Source: Panorpa germanica (taxonomy: Eukaryota; Arthropoda; Insecta; Mecoptera; Panorpidae). Taken from it: DNA of 64,000 nucleotides. Below the pieces are notes generated by a model. That model made no database searches. It was not told where the DNA came from and saw nothing but the letters and a program-made list of their open reading frames with translations. The translations under genes and the position numbers were made by a program. The stretch is from positions 4,040,152-4,104,151 of the forward strand of contig OY783218.1 of assembly GCA_963678705.1 (NCBI GenBank), given 5' to 3'. Of the stretch, positions 11,483 through 22,402 are shown piece after piece; position 1 is the first letter of the stretch; each line of letters starts with the position of its first letter.

Positions 11483-14400
11483 ATGTATAGGATAGATTTT
11501 TAGCAAATTATAGCTTATTAGTTAGATGCATTTACAGTTGTGGGGTCATCCATAAATAATGCCACACAAATTTCAAGCTTCCCAGTAAACATTTTGGAGT
11601 AAATTCTACTTAATTTCTATTACATATCATGAGTTTTTTGTCTGGAACGTGTTCGTTTTCTATTCAGTCGTTCATAGGAAAGGCCCTTTTTATGACCTAC
11701 TGCTGAATTAAAAGCGGAGTCGGTTTATGATTTATGACCGGAGTTATAAACTTGACACTAGCAGGGATGGCAGGGGTATAAAACTTAATGGAATTCTACT
11801 TTTTGGAGTCTGCAAAATATAAATATGTAAATGAAGAAATAAATAGATGTAATCTTTAGTACGGATCGTGATTTTTTTAATGAATATTATTCATTTTCAA
11901 CAATACTCGTTATATTAGTTTTTTACATTGTTTTGGTGATTAAAAAATCCACGATCGGCAGGTCTGCGTTAAGTTTAAAACCTCTGTCTTAACAACGCTG
12001 GATACTATCTTCGTTTAAATACAATATATTCGGAGATTGAGGGAGATAGCTGTCTATTACCATTAAAGAAATATTTGTTGAAAAAGGATAGCATATACTT
12101 TAAACATACTGTACTGAACGAAATACTATACAAGTATACAAGTGTAACGGTGAAAAATATATTTTACTTGTCTAACCGCATCTCGTTTCTCTCTCACTTT
12201 GGAATGAAAGTGAACTAAGAAAAATATATTCTAGTGTGAAGGAAACAACTGCTACTTAATGAAAGATGTTGGAAAAAGAAAGAATATTATTATGAAAAAA
12301 TTCTAACAACTAACATAAATCTGTGACAGGTAGAGAATGAATTTGAACTAAAAGCGACTTTTGTGTACCACTTTTGAACTATTAACGAACTTGCTAAGAC
12401 TACATATATCAGATTTTTATTAACAAAATCTTGATAGGTGGGGAATAAATTTGAACTAAAATTGGTTTCTGTGTTGTTGCTTCGAACTTGTAAAGCGTTA
12501 GAATAGAATTGTACGAGTGACTCGAACTTCACCAAATAGGGCACTTCACCAAATTGTTTACTGGGTTTTCTGACTTCACTTTTGTCTGTTGTTGTGACGT
12601 TACTCATTTGAAAAAAAAAATATTCGGTAGTTAATATTTTTTGTCGAATTTTACATTAAGTGTAACGTCACAAATATTATAACTCTTCGCCCCTTCTTGT
12701 TATGTCTTGTTACATTTGGCGATCTTCTCTCCCGCCCCCTTTGCGTGTGACGTCATTAATGGATGACCTTGGTAGAACGTTAGATAATATTTTAATTACT
12801 TACCATGTTGCTTGGTACTTGGTTAAACCTGCTTTGAATGCCGCCGTGCCTAGAATGTGTTCCATCATCCTAATGACGGATCCAGCTGAAAGAATAAATT
12901 TTGTTTGATTATATAAGAAATAACTTTTTGGTGTTAATATTATCACCGGTACTCAAAGAACATAAATACAATTTTTATTTTATAGTTTACGAATAATAAA
13001 AGCGTGAGGTTTTATTTAATAGGCTGTTGTTACACTAGATTCTAGAACATACTACTAGCGACCGCTGAGATGTGGGCTTGGGTAGTAAGGATAGAGGTCT
13101 CACAATAAAGTATACTTTAGGAGTTGTTTGTACTTCACAGCTAGTTGTTGTCACAAACCACATATCGACTGACACCGTTTAATACAGTGTATTGAGATTA
13201 TTTTGCATTAGCATACTTTATCATGAGAGTAAGCTTCTACTTAAATGTTTATCAATAGCACGAAAATCTCAGATAGTTTAGATTCAGTTCCAGGTTTGAA
13301 ATAAACGTATATATCTGCAGGGCTTCGTCAATGGGCTTGTGTCCTATGTCTTAACTTCTATAAAAGTGTACTATATATTGATAAAGTGGGTACTAGAACC
13401 TCAAATGTTCAATTATTTTTTAATAATTCCTTATATGTTAAGAGATATTAACAATTAAAAAAGTCATTTTGTCTCTTTAATTATTAAAGGGATTCAATGT
13501 TGTACACATTCCAAGTGCATGTGACATTACAATCCTTGTATAAGGTTACCAACCTTACAGCTCATAAATCTCTGCTATATGTATTTATATATCAAAATAT
13601 CAAATATTATTTACAGCTATTTCGAGGAACAATAAAATTTCAATATTATGTATGCCGTAACAGGGTTAAATAAAATAAAACTTATTATTCTTTGCTAACT
13701 AACGCATACGTATTAGATACACAGGACTACCAACAGCTACAAAATATTGTACTGACCTAATTAAGAAATAACTGACATATACAATGCATTTCACGTCATA
13801 AATATGGCCGACATGTCTAGCGCTAAAACTACAATTTAAACTATTAATTGCTATATCTCCGTCAACATTTGGATATTTAATAAAATAGACACGCCAATAC
13901 ACATTTGTTAATATCAATTTCAATCATCAATTCAAAAATCGATCACTAAAAAATGAGTACACAAGCACTTACATTTGTCATAGGCAATGCTGTCAAATAA
14001 GCTGCTAATTTCAGATGGACTTGCAGCATCCGTTGTCATTGGGCGAGTGGCACTGGTAGAGTCATATCGTAAAGAACTCTGTACTGTATCAAGGAGGTAT
14101 TGTTCGTCCATTTTCCATGCCGGTTGAACCTGAAATATTGAAAATATGTATTAAGTCTCTTGGATGGTACAACTGCAAGTGTTTTGATTGTTGCACAATT
14201 TTTTCTTTAATTTATTATCGTAGTACCTCTGCTGTTGTGTAGTGTCCAAAATATGTAGCAAATCCTTCATTGAGCCAAATGTATTTCCAATAAGCTGGAC
14301 CAACATTATTTCCAAACCATTGGTGAGCATATTCGTGGGCAATTACACTGCCGATAGCTTTCAAATCAGAAGTTGATGTTGAATCTGTAACCATGAGTCT

Positions 14401-17400
14401 TGCGACTCTAAAGAAATACAAATTAATAATCAGTTCATGATGTCACTCATAGATGGCAGTAGAAGATTGGTTTGTTTCTGGGTAATTTGTGGTTTGATGA
14501 TAAGATAAAAATATTTGAATAATAAACTGACTTAAAAAAGCAACTTATTTTGTAAGTTTTTTAGGCCGCTCATTCACATTAAGCGATTTTTAAAGTTACA
14601 TTACCTTAAGGTGAAACGATACTTGGCCATTTTTGATTCGCAAAATCTGGATGGCGATACTATACAGCAGGTTAAATATTATCAAAAAAAACCATGTTTT
14701 TTTATGTTTAAATCGTTTTATGTAAGTAACTATAACCGCGAATCAAAATCTATAGCTGCAATTAGTTAGATGAATAACATACCTACATTTTAAGCTTTCT
14801 TCCACTGACTTTTAATAAGTTGGAACCGCAAAAAAAAGTTTCGAAAATGAATATTGCTATATTTTCTAAATTCCAATTTTTATATGACTGGTAACATTTC
14901 TAAGAGTTTGTCATAAATTTTATAACCTTTATTAAGATTCTCAAACTTACGCTTAAGACTTAAAAATATATAGAGTATTCGATAATATCCCAGTCATATA
15001 AAAATTGGAATTTAACTAGAAAATATAGCAATATTCATTTTCAAAACTTATTTTTGTGGTTCTAACTCATTAAAAGTCAGTGGAAGAAAGCTTAAAATGT
15101 AGATACGTTATTCATCTAACTAATTGCAGCTTTAGATTTGTAGTCGCGTTTATAGTTACTTACATAAAACGATTTAAACATAAAAAACATGGTTTTTTTT
15201 GTTGATAATATTTAACCTGCTGTATAGTATCGCCATCTATATTTCGCGAGTCAAAAATGGCCAAGTATCGTTTCACCTTAATTTAAAAGGTAAATTTGTG
15301 TAATTTGTCATGAGATTGAAAGCGTAACATACCTGTAAGTAACTAATCCCCAGTTTTCCATGGCACCGGCGCTGAAGTCAGGAATGGCAATTTGATCCAT
15401 TTTGTTTATTTGGAATTTGCTACCTAAGAATGTTTCTAAAGACTTCAAAGTTGCAACACCAGTTTTTAATGCGTAAGCTGCTTCACCGTTTTTAATGTGT
15501 TCTGGTTGGGAAAAGACTCTTTGTGGAGGTGAAGCTGTTTCGTCCTCGACGAAATCAAAATCTGAGACGACAAAGGCCACCAAATATGTCGACATTATTG
15601 GAGTGGTCGCAAAGGTAGTTGTGATTTTTCCTTCAACTGCGGGACTCCTGTAAATATTACATACAATGCGAGATAAGAAAAAGAAAAGTAGAAAATGTGG
15701 TATCGAAAAAATACTCATTGTAACCAGCGAAAACAGAAAATATCAAATATATAGGGAGTAAGTAAATTGTCAAATTTGTAATGGGTTTGTGAACTTATTT
15801 CTTGGGAGACTTATTCCTTTCTTTTTAATTTTTACTCAAAATACAGTCAGGAAAAAGTACTGAACATTTGAGACTGTCCACAATAACTAAACAATATCCT
15901 ATTATAAATTGAATTTGCATTCATTATTTAAGGGTAGAACTTTAAAAACGGTATTCTCAAAACTTCATTTTTAGATACAGTGCTCATTATATTTTTAAAA
16001 TCATAAACGAGGTTTTACACGATCAGATACGTCTCCGATTTCATTTCCGATAAATAGTTTATTCACATTACACAACAGATTCCTGTTTGTCTCGTTACGA
16101 CTCTATAAGTCAAGAAATAAAAGAAGAAAATTGATGAAATTATGGTATCTTAAGAAAGAATCTTTACCACTTGTAAACTTAATGAAAGAAATTCAATTGG
16201 AATCATGTGAATGGTTAAATTAAAAAAAAAAAATATTTCAGTTAACAAAAAAGCACCATTACATCTTCTGACTCCTTTAATCCAAAAAATGATCCACTTT
16301 ATAAGGATTTAGGGCCTTATTCTGTAAAGTATTTCCACCGGTGAAAAAATTTCATCGCTGTAAAATAACGTCACAAAAGCGATGATTTTTTATTTGGTAT
16401 TCTATAAGAAATTTTCATCGATTTTATTTTTGTCGCTGGAAAAAAATCGACCAAATTATAAGGTCGCCTTCAGCGGTGACTTTAAAATTTTTCATCGCTG
16501 TATTTTTGAGAACTGTCAAACAATTTGAACTATAATTGGCTGTAGTTGAAGGATTCTACGAAGAAGTACAAAATAAGTTAGAATTTATATGTATACATAT
16601 ATATTTCTTTTCTTTTATTGGCATCCCACAATATTACAATCTATCCCTAGATATAATAATTTGTATACATATGAATATATAAATATATCAGAAAGTGAGG
16701 TTATGTTGTTTGTCAATTATTGCTTCAGATGAATTAGGGTATTATGCATAAAAGGTGCATGGCCATTTGAAATTCTATTTATAATAATTATTTCCCCTCT
16801 GATTTTCCCGTTTTCGTTTTCATAGACGCCATATTGACTTTTTTTAATAGATTTTGACATGTAGGAATTATATAAACAACTGTCATTTAAAATATTTTAT
16901 ATTTTTTCTATTTAATACTTTGTCGTGATTGGACAAATATCATCAATACCAGTTTATACTCTTTCACCGCTGTACATTATAAGGGCGGTGGAAAATTTTG
17001 CATACAGAATACCACTTTAGATATTTTAAATACAGCGACTTTATTCGAGCGGTGAAAAAATTAAATATTTCCACCGCTGAAAAAATAAGGTCGATTTTTT
17101 GAAAAGATACAGAATAAGGCCCTTTAGGAGAAATTTAAACAGTATATTCTAGGCAGTAAATATTTGTATAGGTACGTCTTACATAAAGGACGAAATTAAA
17201 GTCATCTGCAATTTCGTAATCTACGAAGATTACGAAATCATCCAAATGAATCAGCTGTACAAATCTACCACCACAAACCAATAGGGAAAAATCCAATGGA
17301 CTTTTCAACATCAGAATGAAAGATATTTGCTTAGTTGCACAATACTCGTATTAATATAATACGCCAAGCTAAAGTGTACTTCATCGGTGGAAGACAATCT

Positions 17401-18275
17401 ATGCATCAATAAAATTTCATGAATGTCTCTCAGGACAGATTGTAAATTAAGAATTGAAATAATATATAAATCGGAAACTCAAACAAAAATTTTAAAGATA
17501 AAGTAAAAATCTAATAACATCCTTATTTTCAAGATGGCAAAAGCAAAAACTTACGAAGTTCCGTAGGTGTTGGCGATGGCAGTGAATTTCTCATCATGGA
17601 CAATAACGATATCAAAGGTTGCTTTAAGGCCTGGTTCATCATAACATGGAAAAGCACGTCTAGCATCTGTGGATTCGAATTGGGTAGTTGCTAGCCAGCT
17701 AAAAAATACAGAATATGTTATTATCTTGATGTCATATTAACGACAATATTGGTAGGCATCAATACGACTTCATACCTGGTAGCACCAGTTGAATCTGTAT
17801 AAGAACTTCTATAGAATCCTTTATTCTGGTTGTTCAGTTTTCCTGTAAACTTAATGTAGATTTCATATTCCTTGGTAATGTCAAGAGCTGACGTCAGGTT
17901 AATTACTAAGAAATCGGTATCATCTGTAGCTGCTGCGAGGGTGTAATCTTTTTTTAGGTTATCTAACCCTCCTACTTCACGTACGATGACATTATCTGCA
18001 TTATCTGCTATTTCAATATCCCTAGCGTGTAATTTAATGGTTTCGGTATTTGCTGCAGTAACTGCTATCAAAATGGTCACTTCCCCCTCGAAAGTAAATA
18101 TGTTTGGTGTTAAGTTAGGCGTAAGTATCACTTTATAGTTCTTAGGTGCTGTTGTTTCTGGCAGTAGGTATTTTGCAGTATCTGCGCTTGGTATTACGGC
18201 GATTTCTTCTCTTGGTGTAAGAGGATTGGCGATAACAGCCGTCAGGCATGCGCACAGCAATACTAGCTTAAACAT
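7110..18275 (-). CDS. aminopeptidase N, GPI-anchored type (M1 zinc metallopeptidase)
   Basis: I joined 13 coding exons on the minus strand: 18275-17776, 17698-17555, 15647-15333, 14407-14227, 14129-13973, 12885-12804, 10695-10515, 10253-10067, 9937-9654, 8137-7794, 7718-7575, 7504-7423, 7343-7110. All introns are GT-AG and every phase agrees, giving 944 residues plus a stop. The N-terminus is a signal peptide ([16 protein letters not shown]). GAMEN (309-313), the zinc motif HEYAH (344-348) with Glu367 18 residues on, and the transition-state Tyr430 (SIAYDKS) are intact, so the enzyme should be active. The C-terminus ends in a hydrophobic stretch ([14 protein letters not shown]) after small residues, as in GPI-anchored insect midgut APNs. 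Family role: removes N-terminal residues from peptides at the gut brush border; lepidopteran members also serve as Bt Cry toxin receptors. Which APN class this belongs to is not decided. Confidence 0.93.
8186..9567 (-). mobile_element. GGGCTTGTGTCC-family MITE interrupted by a CCCAGTAAAC element (APN intron 10)
   Basis: The left end AATGGGCTTGTGTCC and the right end GGACACAAACCCATT are inverted repeats. The left arm (8186-8729) matches the other family copies, and the last 14 bases (9554-9567) complete the right end. The middle is an 822-bp insertion of another family. Composite within the intron between aminopeptidase exons 9654-9937 and 7794-8137. Confidence 0.85.
8730..9551 (+). mobile_element. 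CCCAGTAAAC-family element (long form), nested
   Basis: Starts CCCAGTAAACATTTTGGAG and ends TTGTTTACTGGG. The dinucleotide AG is present on both sides (8728-8729 and 9552-9553), while uninterrupted copies of the host MITE have it once (CATAGGACAC), so the target duplication is 2 bp. No coding frame is present. It shares most of its length with the element at 11581-12565. Confidence 0.85.
11107..11371. repeat. imperfect tandem duplication in APN intron 7
   Basis: Two diverged units of about 125 bp (near 11107-11230 and 11252-11371) share CATGGAC at the start, ATGCA(A/C)TTATATCCA in the middle and TAACTATTTTGGATTTT or a close form at the end. Confidence 0.5.
11394..11478. repeat. (TA)n microsatellite
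   Basis: About 85 bases of nearly pure TA dinucleotide in an intron of the aminopeptidase gene. Confidence 0.95.
11544..12768. mobile_element. short TIR element hosting a nested CCCAGTAAAC element (APN intron 7)
   Basis: The left end GGTCATCCATAAATAATGCC and the right end CGTCATTAATGGATGACC are inverted relatives of each other. Removing the nested element at 11581-12565 leaves a MITE of about 240 bp. The superfamily is not determined because the flanking duplication is unclear. Confidence 0.6.
11581..12565 (+). mobile_element. CCCAGTAAAC-family element (long form, 985 bp)
   Basis: The ends CCCAGTAAACATTTTGGAG and TTGTTTACTGGG are flanked by TT on both sides (11579-11580, 12566-12567). It is the sister of the 8730-9551 copy and keeps about 160 bp that the latter has lost near its right end. 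No open frame long enough for a transposase. Confidence 0.85.
13330..13966 (+). mobile_element. GGGCTTGTGTCC-family MITE abutting an APN splice donor
   Basis: Full-length family member in aminopeptidase intron 6. Its left end AATGGGCTTGTGTCC is intact. The right end reads GAGTACACAAGC and then runs directly into the 5' splice site of exon 14129-13973 (minus strand ACAAAT then GTAAGTGCTTGTG). The last few TIR bases are altered or lost. Confidence 0.85.
14610..15277. mobile_element. TTAA-flanked foldback MITE (APN intron 4)
   Basis: Both ends are preceded or followed by TTAA (14606-14609 and 15278-15281), and the element begins GGTGAAACGATACTTGGCCA with the exact inverse at its end. The inverted arms extend about 290 bp, leaving a spacer of only about 90 bp, so a transcript would fold into a long hairpin. 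TTAA targets are typical of piggyBac and Kolobok elements. No coding capacity. Confidence 0.85.
16312..17122. mobile_element. GGGCC-ended MITE with iterated CACCGCTG motifs (APN intron 3)
   Basis: Starts GGGCCTTATTCTGTA and ends with the inverse ACAGAATAAGGCCC, with TTTA on both sides (16308-16311, 17123-17126). Variants of TTTCATCGCTG/CCACCGCTGAAAA recur many times in both orientations near both ends, as expected for subterminal transposase-binding repeats. The GGGCC tip and short AT-only duplication suggest PIF/Harbinger, but that superfamily usually duplicates 3 bp. Confidence 0.8.
17211..17238. repeat. perfect 12-bp inverted repeat
   Basis: ATTTCGTAATCT, a 4-base loop ACGA, then AGATTACGAAAT, in APN intron 3 just outside the GGGCC-ended MITE. 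Function unknown. Confidence 0.6.
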
Positions 18276-18611
18276 CCTATAAAAAAAGTTTGATTAATGA
18301 CAATCTTTAATATTAAGTAGGTAACATTAGCTATTGTTCAGAGTGTCGGACTAGAATGAGCATGTAAACTCATTTTTGAAAGTCAGGTTTTAATCGATGG
18401 AAGTCTTTGATTTCAAGGATTCGACAAGTTTATCTGCATTATAATTTTGTTTAATTGCATTTGTGAGTTATCTGAATGTTGAATCAGATAAGATATAATT
18501 TTACTGTATATGCCTAATATTTTTCGAAATAAACTGACTTATGAACTGAAGCGGCGTTCTCAAGAGGCAAGTCGAGACATAACAAAATTCATTATAAGAA
18601 TTTATTTAAAA

Positions 18612-19266
18612 CATAAGTCTGAACATTTTGAAATGAATAGTTACGACAGTTTACTTCCTGGAACATACAGTATTGTTACTGTAAGTAAATCGCTAAGAAA
18701 TTCCTATACAACATAAGTTTGAATTTTTGGAAAACGTCAGTTACGACAGTTTACTTTCTAGGAACATACAATGATGTTACTATAAATAAAATCACAAAGA
18801 AATTCCTCTACAACATAAGTTTGAATTTTTGGAAAACGTCAGTTACGACAGTTTACTTTCCAGGAACATACAATGATGTTACTATAAATAAAATCACAAA
18901 GAAATTCCTCTACAGCATAAGTTTGAATTTTTGGAAAACGTCAGTTACGACAGTTTGCTTTCCAGAAACATACAATGATGTTACTATAAATAAAATCACA
19001 AGAAATTCCTCTACAGCATAAGTTTGAATTTTTGGAAAACGTCAGTTACGACAGTTTACTTTCTAGGAACATTTAATGATGTTACTATAAATAAAATCGC
19101 TAAGAAATTCCTCTACAGCATAAGTTTGAATTTTTGGAAAACGCCAGTTACGACAGTTTACTTTCCAGGAACATACAATGATGTTACTATAAATAAAATC
19201 ACAAAGAAATTCCTCTACAGCATAAGTTTGAATTTTTGGAAAACGTCAGTTACGACAGTTTACTTC
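18612..19266 (+). repeat. 102-bp minisatellite, about 6.4 copies (APN intron 1)
   Basis: Units start at CATAAG positions 18612, 18712, 18814, 18916, 19017, 19119 and 19221, giving periods of 100, 102, 102, 101, 102 and 102. Inner units are nearly identical (TTTGAATTTTTGGAAAACGT core), and the first unit is clearly diverged. Because 102 is a multiple of three, a long plus-strand frame with a 34-residue period runs through it; this is a by-product, since the 101-bp unit shifts the frame. Confidence 0.95.
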
Positions 19267-19539
19267 ACTAATAGACAATAATGTTGTGCAACCACTGGTG
19301 TCTATCTTGATAATGTAATGACAAGTTATCAGTCCTTGAGAGTAAAGCTGTCTGTTTGGACTTATCTGGTATAAAACAATTGGTGAGCTGATAACATCAT
19401 CATGATTTATTGTCTTATGTTATAACTTGAATTATCTATATTAATTTTATCTTATGCCCTAATTAAGAATAGAAATTTTTGGTTAAAATGTTGATTTTCA
19501 TCTTAATTTATAATCAATCAAGAAAAAAAACCCAATAAA

Positions 19540-19900
19540 CACGCTTATGTAACATTTACGTATTATCTGAACGTCATAAAGCTAGAAGACAATTTTCTAT
19601 ATAAGAAGTAGAAAATGAATCTTGAAATTAGGTTGTAACAAGCTGGGAATTTATAATTTTTATATTTACAATTAGCATCTACGGTTCAATGTCTAGTGTG
19701 ACAAGACAGTAAATGCAATGTGTGATTACAGGTAGAAAATTGTCTCGCAACGCAAGTTTCAATTTGGTAGCTTGCCATAAACTAATTCCAAGGTTTATTT
19801 TCTACTTGTCGTATATAGATTGTCTTGCAATGGTGTTTCCCACTTATTAACTTGCTACAAGCTAAATCTAAGGTTCATTTTCTACTTTTCTGTTGTTAAT
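19540..19900. repeat. copies of a GTAGAAAAT/AGACAATTTTCTA dispersed motif
   Basis: Three related blocks carry AGACAATTTTCTATAT, AGTAGAAAATGAA, GGTTTATTTTCTACTTGTC and CTTGC(T/C)A(C/T)AAGCTAA forms in both orientations. Similar blocks occur at about 51665-51760 and 63605-63690. Probably an unclassified short transposon family. Confidence 0.5.
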
Positions 19901-20511
19901 AATTTATGAAATTATGACGTTTTAACCACATTACATAAACTTTTGTATATTTCATTAAAAATGTTCAGTTTTTTATAATTTAAAAAAAATAAAAATATCA
20001 TTTAATTGAGAAAAATTTTGATTTATTGTAGACAGAGGCGTAATAGTTTGGGCCTGGAGTAAAGTGTATATTTATTGTATCATATTTATTTTATCCTTCT
20101 ACTGTATTTGCAGTATCTATGGTGTCAAAGCCTCACATTTGTTATAGTATACCGAAAATAAAACATAAATTTAATATAATAAGTTTTCTACTTAAAATGA
20201 TTTATGTAAATGATAATTTTCTTAAAATAAACTGTAATATTTTTTATGTAAAATACAAATAACTGTCTTGCGCGTATGTATTTTGAACTATTTTGAATCA
20301 TTTGTTAGACATTAGCTTATTCGACCTACTTGCTAGAAAAATTTCGAATATTAAAATCTATAAAATCTAAAATAAATTTTAAAATATTTAAGTAACGATT
20401 AGGAAATTTTCATAATTATTTTTTGCGTAATGTGTTATTTAATTGTTAATATTTATTTGTACCAATCCTATTCCATATTAATAATAGTTTAATTATTTTA
20501 GCACTGCTTAC

Positions 20512-20545
20512 CTGCGCGTCTGGATGTCGAACTGAGTGTGAGTGG
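20512..20545 (-). other. inferred non-coding leader exon of the aminopeptidase N gene
   Basis: On the minus strand CAGACGCGCAG is followed by a good donor, GTAAGC. The first coding exon is preceded by the acceptor TTTTTTTATAG immediately before the ATG (18276 onward), so at least one upstream exon is required. An arthropod initiator-like TCAGTT lies about 30 bases upstream of the donor. The intron would be about 2.2 kb. This is inference from splice signals only. Confidence 0.45.
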
Positions 20546-20574
20546 CACTAACTTGAGAGGTACAATTAAATTAA

Positions 20575-20685
20575 CAATTTGATAGTTTTTTATCTCTCTG
20601 ATAAATAACCATAGTTCATCAAAGACCCTACTCACTTATTGATAACCAATAATATTGATCTATTTAACCAACTGATAAGTTATAT
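20575..20685 (-). promoter_or_regulatory. GATA-motif cluster upstream of the inferred aminopeptidase promoter
   Basis: Within about 110 bases there are GATAG (20581), TTATCT (20590), TGATAA (20599), TGATAA (20640) and CTGATAAG (20672). WGATAR sites are typical of genes driven by GATA factors in insect gut and fat body. The position, just upstream of the inferred leader exon, suits a midgut promoter. Chance occurrence in AT-rich DNA is possible. Confidence 0.4.
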
Positions 20686-21039
20686 TTGTCAAAAATATAA
20701 TTAATTTTTATAACAGTTTATACGCCACTTTGTCCATCATCCTCATTTACCATCGCCAATGGATTTTCTTCCTGTTCTATTCAAATTAAATAATTTGGAA
20801 GGCGTGCGAACCAGCGCTATATTATTCGGGTTTGGTTCTTATCAATTCATAGGTATACATTAGTTATTCTGGAATTATACTTGTTGCGTCACATAAATTT
20901 TAAGGTTTTCTGGCCAATCCAGCCAACAAGATATGCAACCAGGAACTTTGCAAAAGTTGATAACTATACTGGCAGAATTTAGCTAAAAATATATTTGTAA
21001 TCACAAACCACCGGCACAAAGGCCCTGAGATTTATTAGG

Positions 21040-21580
21040 GAAAGAGGGTAAGGAAAAAATCATATTTTCAATAATGTTTTTTAACGACACAGTTAATATA
21101 TAATTATTTTTATAATTACTACATGATAAAATAACATTTAAAGAATACTTTGTGAAATTTTCGAATTAACAGCGAATCTCCGCAGATGGACGAAAAATAA
21201 TTTCATTGCGGTGCCACTCATAACTCATCACTGGATTATCTGAAATCAAAAAAACCAAAATGATTTCATTAGTTGATAGAAGTCAAAATACCGATTTTTC
21301 ATGACAAAAATCAGAAACTTAGTTATATTTTTATATTTTTTATATTTATATATTAATTGTGTATGCCTTTCGGCTTTACAATCTACAGTATTATATTTCT
21401 AATACATTTCATTCCTATATACATTCCAAACTTAAAACTAAACTTTGTTATTGTAAAATACGTTAAAATTAAAAAATGAAAAAGAACTCAACAGCGTTAC
21501 TTCGGCATTTATGTAAAGAAAGAGTGTGCAACATTTCAAAAGGATCGGTGCTGCAGATTTTGAGCTAGAGAAGGCACCGA
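21040..21580 (+). repeat. dispersed repeat, copy 1 (partner at 35290-35760)
   Basis: Shares long near-identical stretches with 35290-35760: CGACACAGTTAA, ACATGATAAAAT, GAATACTTTGTGAAATTTTC, ATTGCGGTGCCACTCATAAC, CAAAATGATTTCATTAGTTG, CGGCATTT(A/T)TGTAAAGAAAG. Both copies are in the same orientation. No termini recognised, no coding frame. Confidence 0.75.
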
Positions 21581-22402
21581 CTCTGAAATAACTTAGATTA
21601 CGCCTACAGCAATTTAATTTCATAGTCATCATCATCATCTTCTATAAATTTCATTGGCCTTCTATAAATTTCGTTTCTAGCTGACGATGTTTTTCAGAAT
21701 AAGACAAGCAAAATATATTTTATTTTTACTAATCACTAAAAAAGTACCTTATTTTCTTTTGTTTGTGTTATCAGCGTTTCAATTCGATGAACGTGAGATA
21801 TTGTTAAACGCAGACGATTGACAGCTGATGTCACATTGATAAAAATTGTAATCAATTTGAAGCAAATTAGTTTTAATTAAAAAAAATTGTTTTTTCTACT
21901 TTTATTTCAAATTATGTTTTATTTATTATCAATTATTTACGATAATGTTATAGAATTATGTTAAACCTCGATAAATTTCCAAAAAATATTGGTGTGTTAA
22001 ATATATTATATTTACTGTATTTCTTGAGTTTGCTTGTTATCAAAGTAAATACGTATACGTGCTCTCATAATCAAAAAACTTATTATCGGTCATCGGTGAT
22101 AGAACTTACCCACTAAATAATTGCCCACCCGTCTAGATTGTGATCAGGTGATATGCGAATGGGGGTTTCCGTTGACATTGCACTTCCCTGGTCAACAGCA
22201 AGCAGTGTTCCACTTGCTATCATACTTCCACACCACGTATGCATTATAGTTGGAATGTTCCTTCCCCAGCTTGGCAACTTAAGCATCACCATCCTTGTTA
22301 CACTGTAGATGAAAATTCTACTTGTCTGTTAGATGGACTGGTATCGCATAGCCCCTTCGAGTGGAGGAAAGCTTGGTGCACTTTCCTCGAAGGAAATGAG
22401 AC

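Noticed and set aside
13973..14129. Possibility that a MITE created a whole new intron in the aminopeptidase gene
   Set aside because: The intron has about 440 bp of non-MITE sequence before the acceptor at 12886, so the element at most shaped the donor side.
18719..19281. Plus-strand frames encoding a 34-residue repeated peptide
   Set aside because: They arise from the 102-bp minisatellite; a 101-bp unit and stop codons change the frame, and no start context or splice support is seen.
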